Assembly: GCA_030532125.1 (NCBI GenBank)
Contig: JAUNLU010000001.1
Coordinates: forward strand, 175,860 to 239,859
Source: Trueperella sp.
Lineage (GTDB): Bacteria; Actinomycetota; Actinomycetes; Actinomycetales; Actinomycetaceae
Reading direction: 5' to 3'
DNA length: 64,000 nt
The first letter of the stretch is position 1. Each line of letters begins with the position of its first letter. A model generated the notes under the pieces. The model had not been told where the DNA came from. It saw only the letters and a list, made by a program, of their open reading frames with translations, and searched no databases. Both the position numbers and the translations under genes were made by a program. Below are positions 16,520-24,480 of the stretch, piece by piece.

Positions 16520-16828
16520 ATGGCAACGATTAGTTTAGACAAGCTCTACCACTTTCGATCAGGCAGGCACTATCTTCCTAGGTTTTATTCCGCTTCACTT
16601 CAAACAAACTCTCTCACGCGCTCACCCCAAACACGCTTTAGAGCACACAACCTACAACTACATACTTCTATATCTCACGATATTGATACCGAGAAACTGT
16701 ACCCAACTATTACGCACAACCCCGATTTTGGCGCAAACCCAAAAATTTTGGCTCAAAAACCCAAAACAAAAACTGCTGGCGCGAACTTATATCAACACCA
16801 GCAGGCAGTTAGTATTCCAAAGGTGTAG
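16520..16828 (+). CDS. Doubtful AT-rich ORF, 102 residues
   Basis: The ATG at 16520 has a convincing ribosome site (agaaagga) and opens a 102-codon frame of low-complexity, Thr/His/Gln/Asn-rich sequence. Its base composition is clearly more AT-rich than that of its neighbours. No family, membrane helix or signal peptide is evident. Its last third runs through the left direct repeat (16740-16775), encoding KILAQKPKTKT, which suggests that at least the C-terminus arose by a junction. It may be a remnant, a leader or non-coding. The rest of the 16414-16948 interval contains nothing else that I can support. Confidence 0.3.
   Translation: MATISLDKLYHFRSGRHYLPRFYSASLQTNSLTRSPQTRFRAHNLQLHTSISHDIDTEKLYPTITHNPDFGANPKILAQKPKTKTAGANLYQHQQAVSIPKV
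16740..16775 (+). repeat. Left copy of a 35/36-bp direct repeat flanking the ABC module
   Basis: The sequence begins CAAAAATTTTGGCTCAAAAA and ends CAAAACAAAAACTG. It recurs at 19881-19915 in the same orientation, differing only by CCC versus CC. The core CCAAAATTTTGG-like element is nearly palindromic. A degenerate extra unit (ATTTTGGCGCAAACCC) lies just upstream at 16724-16740. Confidence 0.85.
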
Positions 16829-16948
16829 ATGTTTTCTTTTTCGAAGTAGCCCTCTTAAACACTCGTGGTGTGTGGACTCATCCAGCTCACTTACTTGAAC
16901 GTTGAAACTTGCATTGCCGCTACGGGTCTCTACGCTTATCGACCCTTA

Positions 16949-17593
16949 TTACACTTGATAGCGGGTGAGCTTGATGGTCCGATCAGCCTTGTTCGCGATT
17001 GAGGGGTCGTGGGTGACGAGCATGAGGGCACATTGACGCTGACGCACCTGGTTGAGAAGTAGGTCTATGGCTTCATCTCGTAGTTCAGCATCGAGTGCTC
17101 CGGTGGGCTCATCAGCGAGAATCAGCTTAGGGCTATTGATAAGGGCACGTGCGAGTGCTGTTCTTTGGCGCTCGCCCCCAGAGAGCTGCTCGGCCATGCG
17201 GGTTTCTTCGACGTCGAGCTCGTGTAAGAGGTGCAATGCTTCGTCTCGAACACTTGGATCATTTTTATCCCAGAGCAAGCGTGGAAGCATGACGTTCTCG
17301 AGTGCACTGTAGCCACTGATGAGTTCTCCATTTTGGAAAACTGTGCCAATGGTCGTTGACCGTAACCGAGCGAGATCGTCAAACTTCAGTTGATGGACAT
17401 CGGTGCCTTCGACGAGAACAGTGCCTCCCAGTGGACGGTTCATTCCTAGGATTGTTGTGAGCAGGGTGGTTTTACCGACTCCTGATCGGCCCATGACTGC
17501 CACTGTTTCACCAGGGCTGATTTCTAGGTTGAGTGGAGGGAAGAGGGCGGTGGTGTATCCACACTCAAGATTGCGACATTGAAGAATACTCAT
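16949..17593 (-). CDS. ABC transporter ATPase, lactococcin-972 group
   Basis: ATP-binding protein of 214 residues. The start used is the ATG at 17593 (MSILQCRNLECGY). Longer in-frame readings extend into the permease gene and are low-complexity. Walker A is GRSGVGKTT, the Q-loop lies in GTVFQNGEL, the signature is LSGGERQR and Walker B is LILADEPTGALD. The H-loop is LVTHDP. Size, order and partner match the ATPase found with lactococcin-972-type bacteriocin systems (LolD/MacB-like). The permease stop is TGA one base before this ATG (TGAAATG), so the two genes are translationally coupled. Confidence 0.88.
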   Translation of the reverse strand: MSILQCRNLECGYTTALFPPLNLEISPGETVAVMGRSGVGKTTLLTTILGMNRPLGGTVLVEGTDVHQLKFDDLARLRSTTIGTVFQNGELISGYSALENVMLPRLLWDKNDPSVRDEALHLLHELDVEETRMAEQLSGGERQRTALARALINSPKLILADEPTGALDAELRDEAIDLLLNQVRQRQCALMLVTHDPSIANKADRTIKLTRYQV

Positions 17594-17594
17594 T

Positions 17595-19655
17595 TCAGCT
17601 CTTTCCGGGTAGCCAACGTACAGCTTCTTTTCTGACGAGAAGGTACATGAGGAGGGCTTGGGTAAGAATAAAGACGACGTAGATGAAAGCAATGGCGACA
17701 ATGAAGGCCCAGGGCATAAATTCTCCGAAAGGGAAGAAGAATTGGGTGGTGAGGAAGATGCCAGTTCCAAGCGAGGCTAACCCGGTCACTGCGTTGACGA
17801 GTGTGTGACGCATAGCAGTTGTCCGAGCAATCGTGTCAGCTTTACCTGTAAGGGAGGCGATGGAGGCGAATTCCTTGGCATGGCTACTCGTCTCGCGCGC
17901 ATACTGCATCCACACCGATGCCATGGCCCATACGAATGCCAGAATCGTGAGGAGAGTGAGCCATGTTGCTTGCTGGCGATAAATGGCGGCAATTGCCCGC
18001 CCATCTTCTCCATCACTGATCGATAACGGAAGAATAGCCGTACCAAAATCAATGGATTGAATCTCGGCGAGCAAATCCTGTTCTTGGCTGGATACCGTGT
18101 ATATCCATGCCCACCGGGACTCCAAGGTGATCTCCTCAACTTGCGGGCCATATTCTGGGGTAAGTCTTTGTTGTACAAACTGGTGCAGGAAAGAAGGGTC
18201 AACCGTGCCAGTGCTTACCTCAGCACTACCCTGCCCATATGTGGCCACGTATACTGCCGCATCCGGATTCTGTTCATGAATAGTTTGGGCTGCATCGCCC
18301 AGACATGTAGCTTGGTTTTCGACACAACTGATTGATGTCTGCACGACCTGGATATTGTCCGGGTGTTTTGGTGGGGGAATCTGTGCTCCAGCAATAATGT
18401 TAAAGATAGCGACGAGTAGTACACCTACAGTGACGAAACTTCCCGCATAAACACCAGTTCGAGACGCTTGATACGGATGGGTGGATATCCACCCAAAGAA
18501 CACTGCGGAGCGTATATCCGTTGATTCCCTCTTCACTACGAAATCTGTGGCGACCTTACACAACAATGCAAGGGCGGAGTGTAGACCGAGCAGGGTGAAG
18601 AGAACTGCAGAGAGTATGAGTGCGACAACAAGGCTATCGGGAATTTTACGGAAAAAGATCCCAATAATGGCCGCGACAAGGATACCAATGCTGAAAAAAA
18701 TCAGACCTGTTCTCGTGCCTATCGACCGCTGCTTCGTAGCGCGTTGGTGCGAGGCGTACAGGCGCGGCCAGGATAGGTAGAAGAAAATGGAACATGTGGC
18801 TACAACCAAGAATCCAACAAGCGCTGGAAGTTTACTTACATATAGCACTGTATGTAGCTGGAACCCGGTTATCGGGAGCCGGAGAGCTCCCGATACAAAC
18901 ACCCCAGTAATGACTATCGCCAAGCCGGCACCAATTACATAAGGTCTAATCAGAAATCTGATTGAGTGCCGGATCAGCTCACGTCGCGGAGCACCTATGG
19001 ATTGGAGAGCAAAGCGTTCACCAGCAAGCGCCTCGTCCACTGACGCCTTAGTCGTGCGGATATTAAGTATGAGAGGAAAGGCAAAAACCAACAGGGCAAC
19101 GGGCAGCAAGTACTGAGACCATTGCTCATACTCAATGTCTCCGAATAGTGCACCCTCACCTTCTGCCCCAGCAAAACCAGCAGAGAAATACACACCGGCC
19201 TCAGCCCTGGCAGTATCAACAAACGCCGCACCATCACTGGGCCGGTAATAGACAATGAGCTCACCATCGAGCACAACATCATCATCAATTACCTGCGCAA
19301 CCGGACCAAACTGCCGCTCAAGGACGTCGACATACTCGTGAGCTGCTGAGGATACAGCAATCTGTCCCGGCTCAAGCCAATCTGTCAATCCTGGCGGGAC
19401 AGGCGCATCGCCACTGAGAGGTTCGAGCTCTAGCACTCCCACCAGCTTTGCGTCAATGAAAGTGTTGTCGACACGGTATGCGAGACTCGCGTCCGCCTCA
19501 TCAGAAACGTATATCGGCGAACGCGAGTTCGCAATGAATTGCCTTGAACCCAGCTCGACAGATATCGCCGCTAGGATAAAGACGCACACGATAAGGAAGA
19601 ACGCTGTAAGCCCTACCGTAATCCGTTGAATTGGAAGGAGTCGGCGCATTATCAT
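17595..19655 (-). CDS. Bacteriocin-associated FtsX-like integral membrane protein (putative immunity/export)
   Basis: Membrane protein of 686 residues. An N-terminal helix (ITVGLTAFFLIVCVFILAAI) is followed by a long extracytoplasmic domain of about 150 residues. Three membrane helices come next near 185-300, then further helices to about 420. A second extracytoplasmic domain (containing SCVENQATC, a likely disulfide loop) precedes the final C-terminal helices. Layout and length fit the 7TM bacteriocin-associated immunity family that accompanies lactococcin-972-like precursors. The start overlaps the stop of a 28-codon ORF (TAATG), and no independent ribosome site is evident. Export or self-protection against a cell-wall-active bacteriocin is the family-based inference. 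Confidence 0.82.
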   Translation of the reverse strand: MIMRRLLPIQRITVGLTAFFLIVCVFILAAISVELGSRQFIANSRSPIYVSDEADASLAYRVDNTFIDAKLVGVLELEPLSGDAPVPPGLTDWLEPGQIAVSSAAHEYVDVLERQFGPVAQVIDDDVVLDGELIVYYRPSDGAAFVDTARAEAGVYFSAGFAGAEGEGALFGDIEYEQWSQYLLPVALLVFAFPLILNIRTTKASVDEALAGERFALQSIGAPRRELIRHSIRFLIRPYVIGAGLAIVITGVFVSGALRLPITGFQLHTVLYVSKLPALVGFLVVATCSIFFYLSWPRLYASHQRATKQRSIGTRTGLIFFSIGILVAAIIGIFFRKIPDSLVVALILSAVLFTLLGLHSALALLCKVATDFVVKRESTDIRSAVFFGWISTHPYQASRTGVYAGSFVTVGVLLVAIFNIIAGAQIPPPKHPDNIQVVQTSISCVENQATCLGDAAQTIHEQNPDAAVYVATYGQGSAEVSTGTVDPSFLHQFVQQRLTPEYGPQVEEITLESRWAWIYTVSSQEQDLLAEIQSIDFGTAILPLSISDGEDGRAIAAIYRQQATWLTLLTILAFVWAMASVWMQYARETSSHAKEFASIASLTGKADTIARTTAMRHTLVNAVTGLASLGTGIFLTTQFFFPFGEFMPWAFIVAIAFIYVVFILTQALLMYLLVRKEAVRWLPGKS

Positions 19656-19741
19656 TAATTGCTGAGGGCCGAAGCAGTCGAAGCCACTTCCATCAGAAGT
19701 ACGATTGACGCTAAACCTGCTGTTAAACGACGTTTCAACAT
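19655..19741 (-). CDS. 28-residue signal-peptide-like ORF (probable truncated bacteriocin precursor)
   Basis: The ATG at 19741, with a ribosome site (aaaggcag), opens a 28-codon frame. It encodes a classical Sec signal peptide: basic MLKRR, hydrophobic core LASIVLL, and an Ala-x-Ala site in STASA. Only LSN follows before TAA. The stop codon overlaps the permease ATG (TAATG). Lactococcin-972 precursors sit at exactly this position but normally continue for about 60-70 mature residues. I infer that the mature part was deleted and the start region kept because it drives translation of the permease. A genuine tiny secreted peptide is an alternative. Confidence 0.6.
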   Translation of the reverse strand: MLKRRLTAGLASIVLLMEVASTASALSN

Positions 19742-19880
19742 GTACTCACTGCCTTTGAAACTGCACAGATTTCTTTTCCAACTAATGAGCGCTATCAAAC
19801 CTCAAAATACACATTAAATCGGCATGCGATTTCGCTCACACCGCCAGTCTACTTTGAACACAATCCCTTAGTTGACGTAT

Positions 19881-19915
19881 CAAAAATTTTGGCTCAAAAA
19901 CCAAAACAAAAACTG
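19881..19915 (+). repeat. Right copy of the direct repeat flanking the ABC module
   Basis: Identical to 16740-16775 except for one missing C. It lies upstream of the 28-codon ORF and 70 bases before the tRNA-Ala gene boundary. The remainder of the 490-base gap 19742-20231 shows no gene other than the tRNA. Confidence 0.85.
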
Positions 19916-19985
19916 TTTAAACCGCCGTCCAGCTAGACATGTTTACAAAAACAGCCCTAGCTTTTAGCATCTAGAGCGGAAAAAT

Positions 19986-20061
19986 TGGTGGAGCATAGGG
20001 GATTCGAACCCCTGACCTTCTCATTGCGAACGAGACGCGCTACCAACTGCGCCAATGCCCC
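19986..20061 (-). tRNA. tRNA-Ala(CGC)
   Basis: The cloverleaf reads on the minus strand. The acceptor GGGGCAT pairs with ATGCTCC, with one G-T pair. The anticodon loop is TTCGCAA (anticodon CGC), and the T-arm contains GGTTCGAATCC. CCA is encoded (plus-strand tgg at 19986-19988). Confidence 0.95.
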
Positions 20062-20231
20062 AGATACTGCAGAATCTTAACAAACTGCACTCGATCAAGC
20101 ACAGCTAGGCTACGTATAGTGCATCACTACGCACCGCCACGTCAGGGGCACCTCGCCAGAGCACACGTACCAGCGGCATGACCTCACCAGCCCACAACTA
20201 GCGAGTTTATTCTGCACTCTGGCAGCTAGCT

Positions 20232-21239
20232 CTAGGCCCGCCGGCGCGCCAGCAGCTCATCTAGGGTAGCGCCGCCACCCAGCACATCGGCACGCAGTTC
20301 CTCGTTCCCGGTCATCTCGGGTGCCGGATTTGCCGGTGCCAGCGTTTCCTCGCTCAGCTTCTCGCCCACTTTAGTAGGCCGGTACGGCACCGCAGCAGTG
20401 GGTTGCTCCGGAGCCGCAAATGGCTTAACTACCCGCTTCTGGATAGTCGGTTTAAGGGTGTACGACGGCGCTGGCATCACTTTTTCTGCTGGCATCCGCG
20501 ATTCGTTTGGTGCAGTTGCAGCAGCAGTTTTAACTTGCGCTGTTGCCCGCCGCGTATTGCGTTCTGCCCGCACTGGCTCAGCTTCAACCTCAGCTACCGG
20601 CTGCGCCGACGCAGCTGCCGGTGCCGCTTCCAGCTGCCGCGCCGGCTTCTTACCAGTAACGCCACGTTCCTGTTTAACCGGGGCGCGGTTAGCATTCGCG
20701 CGTTTATGTGCGGCTAACAATCGATTCGCGCCCGCAATAGTGTGTTGATCTTCGCCGTCTTGCACAGCCCATTCCCGCGCAGCAAACCCAAATGCCAGCG
20801 TGAATACCCCAGTAACCAGTGTAGAAATAACGGCAATTGCAATCGGCACACTTGCCGCGGCTACCGCAATCCACAGCCCAACTGTGGCAGCAACTAGTGC
20901 CACAGTGAGCAGGATTCCGCGTTTAGTTAGGGCTCGCCGCTGCGCAATCCGAGCACGCGCACGCGAACGATCGCGAGCAACCGCGCGCAACTGGACTGCG
21001 GCCTCTTTCTTCGTCATCATGGTGCGCTCCGTAGGATAGATTCTTCCGTGGCTAGTTTGTGCGGCATCTGGGGCAGCACTGAGCACTATCGCTCCTGTCT
21101 CGATTAGGCGTAGCTCTTCACAGAAGCGTTCGTCGGTGGGGGTGCTAGCGAGCACCCGCCGCTGTTTGGCGAGTAGCGGCACAACGTACGCGAAAGTAAA
21201 TAGCACACCTAATGCGAGTACCATCCCCTCGATACCCAT
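20232..21239 (-). CDS. GlpR/SepX-like membrane protein paired with Glp
   Basis: Protein of 335 residues. An N-terminal membrane segment (MVLALGVLFTFAYVVPLLA) is followed by a short conserved cytoplasmic region (STPTDERFCEELRLIE) and an Arg-rich stretch. Two further helices (ILLTVALVAATVGLWIAVAAAS and AIAVISTLVTGVFTLAFGF) come next. A long low-complexity Ala/Pro/Glu tail of about 170 residues completes it. The layout and position next to the MoeA-like gene match the actinobacterial GlpR/SepX family, membrane receptors that link a gephyrin-like protein to the divisome. The assignment rests on topology and synteny. It lies 144 bases after glp on the same strand. Confidence 0.7.
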   Translation of the reverse strand: MGIEGMVLALGVLFTFAYVVPLLAKQRRVLASTPTDERFCEELRLIETGAIVLSAAPDAAQTSHGRIYPTERTMMTKKEAAVQLRAVARDRSRARARIAQRRALTKRGILLTVALVAATVGLWIAVAAASVPIAIAVISTLVTGVFTLAFGFAAREWAVQDGEDQHTIAGANRLLAAHKRANANRAPVKQERGVTGKKPARQLEAAPAAASAQPVAEVEAEPVRAERNTRRATAQVKTAAATAPNESRMPAEKVMPAPSYTLKPTIQKRVVKPFAAPEQPTAAVPYRPTKVGEKLSEETLAPANPAPEMTGNEELRADVLGGGATLDELLARRRA

Positions 21240-21383
21240 ATCCCCACGCTATAAGAACAGAAATGGCTTGTTATATTGCGGCGGCGGTGTGTTGCCCGCT
21301 TTCTCACCGGCAGATTCCGACATCTGCCCCACTATTAACTTGGGTTACATTTTTTAGTTTCTGGGGCGACGCCGGGCGCCTAG

Positions 21384-22595
21384 TTAGCGGTTGAGCACCA
21401 CGCAATCGAGCACATCTCCTACCGCAACCGTGGTCTGTTCCGCCGGCACAATCGCCAAACAATTCGCCTCCGACATCCCGGTCAATAATGGTCGCTGCGG
21501 ATCCCCCGCCGGTTCCACCCGGTAGCCGTCGGTGGGGTTCCCCGCCACGACGCCGCGCACGTACTCCTGTTCGCCAACTGGCGATTCCCAGCCGCGCAAC
21601 ACCCGCGCCGGGATAGAGCGCCGGAAAATGTGGTTATGCCCTGCCATTTTGCGCAATGCCGGGCGCACAAACACCTCAAAACTGGTCCAGGCAGCCACTG
21701 GCGATCCGGGCAAACAGAAAATGGTAGCGTCGTCGAGCTTCCCTACCCCAACTTGCCGCCCCGGGCTCATCGCCACATTGTCGAATCTAATACTGCCCAG
21801 CGGGGAGAGCACCTCTTTCAACGTATCGCCGCCGCCATAAGATAGCCCTCCGGTAGTGATGATGACGTCGGCACGCACCACTTGATCTTCGAGCAATTCC
21901 CGCAGTTCCCGTTTATCGTCCGAAACGCTGCCGACCCGATAAACTGTGCCGCCGATATCGCGCACTGCCGTCGCGAGCGCATGAGAGTTAGCGTCGAAAA
22001 TTTTTCCGTGCGTTGCCGGCAAGCCCGGTTCTTGCAGTTCATCGCCAATCGCAATAATCACCACGCGCGGCGACGGATGCACCAGCACGCGTGAATGCCC
22101 GGCAGAAGCTAGGAGCGCGATTTGGCGCGATCCGATCCGCACACCAGCAGGCAAAATAACTTCGCCAGCTGCCAGGTCTTCAGCTTGGCGGCGGATATTG
22201 TCTCCTTCACTAACCATGCCAAATATCTGCACTTCGGCGCGGCCTTGGTCAGTCCACTCAATCGGCACTACCGCTTGGGCACCGCGCGGCAACACTGCAC
22301 CGGAAGATATCCGGGTAACTGCCCCCGGTATCAACGACGACGCCGCCACATTGTCCGCCCGGATCTCCTCTAGCACAGGCAGCGTCACTGGCGCTTCTCG
22401 GGTGGCGCCCAGCAGATCAGCTACCCGCACCGCATAGCCATCCCGCCCAGATAGATCAGCTTGGGGCACATCTACCAGAGACCGCACGTCTTCGGCGACG
22501 ATGCAGCCTACGGCGTCATCCAAAATTACGGTGAACGGCGGCAGCGGCTCAGCTACTGCCAGGCATTCGGCTAAGTATTCGTCAACCGTGCGCAT
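21384..22595 (-). CDS. glp: MoeA-like molybdotransferase / gephyrin-like Glp
   Basis: Protein of 403 residues with all MoeA domains: SLVDVPQADLSGRDGYAV (domain I), RISSGAVLPRGAQAVVPIE (domain II), VVIIAIGDEL, and ITTGGLSYGGGDTLKEVL. PGRQVGVGK and FCLPGSPVAAWTSFEVFVRP follow, and domain IV forms the C-terminus. In true MoeA the SVGDYD loop holds a catalytic Asp; here it is SYGGGD, a shifted version. In Corynebacterium the homologue next to a GlpR gene acts in cell division through FtsZ rather than cofactor synthesis. No other molybdenum-cofactor gene is present in this window, which favours the division role. The ATG has GGAG upstream. Confidence 0.8.
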   Translation of the reverse strand: MRTVDEYLAECLAVAEPLPPFTVILDDAVGCIVAEDVRSLVDVPQADLSGRDGYAVRVADLLGATREAPVTLPVLEEIRADNVAASSLIPGAVTRISSGAVLPRGAQAVVPIEWTDQGRAEVQIFGMVSEGDNIRRQAEDLAAGEVILPAGVRIGSRQIALLASAGHSRVLVHPSPRVVIIAIGDELQEPGLPATHGKIFDANSHALATAVRDIGGTVYRVGSVSDDKRELRELLEDQVVRADVIITTGGLSYGGGDTLKEVLSPLGSIRFDNVAMSPGRQVGVGKLDDATIFCLPGSPVAAWTSFEVFVRPALRKMAGHNHIFRRSIPARVLRGWESPVGEQEYVRGVVAGNPTDGYRVEPAGDPQRPLLTGMSEANCLAIVPAEQTTVAVGDVLDCVVLNR

Positions 22596-22724
22596 GAAAC
22601 TCCAATCGGCGGGGATTTCAGGATACCCAGGGAAGCAGCCTGCTGGGGGAACCCGCGCGGCAACTAGTTAAGCGCAGAGTGGACCCACGCCGAGGCGCCC
22701 GCGGCTTTGTGAGAGAATCTAGGC

Positions 22725-23354
22725 ATGTCACTTCCGACCCTGAGTTTCCCGGATGTTTCCGGGATTGAAATTGAAGAAGCCAAGCAGCTACTGCGTACCG
22801 TCGTACGCGAACATCGCCAGCAGCGTAGCCGGAAGATGTTGGATAAATTGGCTGATGCTTGGACGCAGCCGGTGCTGGATTTTGTGGGCGACCGGCAAAC
22901 TGTGGCCTGTTATGTTTCGTGGAAATTTGAGCCTAGTTCTTTGGCGGTAATTGCGGCACTGCAGGCCCAGGGGAAAACCTTACTCTTACCGAAACTGGGG
23001 CCGAAACTCACTCGCTCCTGGGGCTACTACCAGGGCGAAGAAGATTTAACCCAGATGGCCCCGGGGCGCCCACCCGAACCGAGCGGTGCCGCATATGGCA
23101 ATGAGATTTTGGCGGAAGTGGACGCGCTAGTAATTCCGGCTTTGGCGGTTTCGCAACGCGGGGAACGGCTCGGGCAGGGCGGTGGCTGGTATGACCGAGC
23201 GCTAAAGAAAGCTGCGCCGGATGCGCTGGTAGGAGCGATGATCTACCCGGAAGAGTTCACGGACGCCTATATTCCGCAAAACGAGTTAGACGTGCGGGTG
23301 CCCTTTGTAATTACTCCCGATGGGGTCTCCTCCACTGCGGCGGCAACTGCATAA
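22725..23354 (+). CDS. fthC: 5-formyltetrahydrofolate cyclo-ligase
   Basis: Enzyme of 209 residues that converts 5-formyl-THF to 5,10-methenyl-THF using ATP. Diagnostic blocks are VACYVSWKFEPSSLAVIAAL, KTLLLPKLGP, and the C-terminal nucleotide and folate loop RLGQGGGWYDRAL. An N-terminal basic helix (VVREHRQQRSRK) supplies ATP-binding residues. It is divergent from glp, a linkage common in actinobacteria. The ATG at 22725 follows tctaggc, with no strong ribosome site. Confidence 0.95.
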   Translation: MSLPTLSFPDVSGIEIEEAKQLLRTVVREHRQQRSRKMLDKLADAWTQPVLDFVGDRQTVACYVSWKFEPSSLAVIAALQAQGKTLLLPKLGPKLTRSWGYYQGEEDLTQMAPGRPPEPSGAAYGNEILAEVDALVIPALAVSQRGERLGQGGGWYDRALKKAAPDALVGAMIYPEEFTDAYIPQNELDVRVPFVITPDGVSSTAAATA

Positions 23355-23446
23355 CCCAGTTATCCACCGGTTTGGTTGCTGCCAAGTTTTTCCACCACTG
23401 ACGACGCCGGGCGCACCGCCCGCACTCCCCCAGGCACACTGGCACT

Positions 23447-24190
23447 ATGTTCAATTTTGCCGGGCGGGCTACCGGGTGGGTTAAAGGAGTAGCAAGTAAC
23501 GCAGCTACCAGTGAAGAACTGGTGGCTTACCACAGCACGCGACTCCACCAGGCAGGGAGATGGCGTGCCGTACTATGGCGTTGGCGCTGGGTAGGTTATG
23601 CCCTAGTGATATTGGGGGTATTCCAGGCGATAGTGAGCGCATTGGCAGCAACTCACCCGGCGCAGCTCGAAATAGTGGTGGCGGCCCGTGATCTCAGTGC
23701 TGGTCAGGAGCTTACTGCCCGAGATTTGAAACTGATTTCCGTCCCAGCATCAGCAGCGCCACCGCAGTATTTACCCCAGATAGATGACGCACTGGCACAA
23801 CACGTGGTGGCTGCCATTCCAGCCGGGGCCCCGATTCTACGTGGGCAATTATTGGGGGATGAATTTTTGGCCAGCGCGCCACCCGGTACGGTAATCGCCG
23901 CAGTGCCGCTAGCAGATACTGGCGGCTTACAGTTGTTACAGGTGGGGAATCAGGTGGATCTATACGCCCCACCTGATGAGTTCTCCTCGTCGGCAACCGC
24001 CACCTTAGTAGCAGCTGGAATTTCGATTGTAGGTGCCTACACTGAACCCGGGCAATCTACCCTATTGACCGAGCAACCCGGAACTGCAGTTTTTTATCTC
24101 GCCCTGCCAGACTTCTACGTGGCAGATATCGTCGGACAAGCAGCGCTAGCTCCGTTACATGCGGTATTGAGCGGTCCTAAACCCGGCTAG
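23447..24190 (+). CDS. SAF-domain (CpaB/RcpC-like) membrane protein
   Basis: Protein of 247 residues. A basic and Trp/Arg-rich cytoplasmic start (RWRAVLWRWRWVG) precedes one membrane helix (YALVILGVFQAIVSALAAT). An SAF domain follows (LEIVVAARDLSAGQELTARDL, then AAIPAGAPILRGQLL and VIAAVPLADTGGLQLLQVGNQVDLY). Such proteins resemble CpaB/RcpC of Flp pili, but this lone copy beside fthC is typical of actinobacteria and has no pilus genes near it. It lies 93 bases after fthC. It converges with the 97-residue gene, and their 3' ends overlap by four bases. Confidence 0.82.
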   Translation: MFNFAGRATGWVKGVASNAATSEELVAYHSTRLHQAGRWRAVLWRWRWVGYALVILGVFQAIVSALAATHPAQLEIVVAARDLSAGQELTARDLKLISVPASAAPPQYLPQIDDALAQHVVAAIPAGAPILRGQLLGDEFLASAPPGTVIAAVPLADTGGLQLLQVGNQVDLYAPPDEFSSSATATLVAAGISIVGAYTEPGQSTLLTEQPGTAVFYLALPDFYVADIVGQAALAPLHAVLSGPKPG

Positions 24191-24480
24191 ATTTTGCCAA
24201 AATGCGGCGGCACATTAGCCAGTATCTCCCGCTCATGCGGAGTCAGCTCATGCTTACGGGATTTACCGTCAGTATTTTCCGGGATCGGCGTCACTTTAAC
24301 TGGTGGTGCGTCATAGATGCGGAGTGCTTCTTCCGGGGTAGAGATTTCCCCTCGGGCAAGTCGCTCTGCATCTACCCGGGACAGCCGCACCACTCGGCGT
24401 GACTTCTTCTGGGAAGAACTGCTCGAGGGACGCTTAGCCGCGCTGGACTCTGGCGTAGATTCTGGCCCGGCCACCATCAC
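24187..24480 (-). CDS. 97-residue basic protein coupled to the large helicase-like gene
   Basis: I recognise no named family. The N-terminus is Ser/Pro/Lys-rich and disordered-looking. A basic stretch (KKSRRVVRLSRVDAERLARG) follows. The ending HELTPHEREILANVPPHFGKI looks like a conserved short linear motif. The upstream stop TAG overlaps the GTG start (TAGTGATG; the ATG at 24477 is the alternative). Expression is therefore probably coupled to the 1501-residue protein, and the two may work together. Confidence 0.72.
   Translation of the reverse strand: MMVAGPESTPESSAAKRPSSSSSQKKSRRVVRLSRVDAERLARGEISTPEEALRIYDAPPVKVTPIPENTDGKSRKHELTPHEREILANVPPHFGKI

Noticed and set aside
17594..17770. Longer N-terminus for the ABC ATPase reading into the permease gene.
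   Set aside because: The extra 59 residues are Ser/Pro/Leu-rich out-of-frame translation of the permease end; the ATG at 17593 coupled to TGA fits better.
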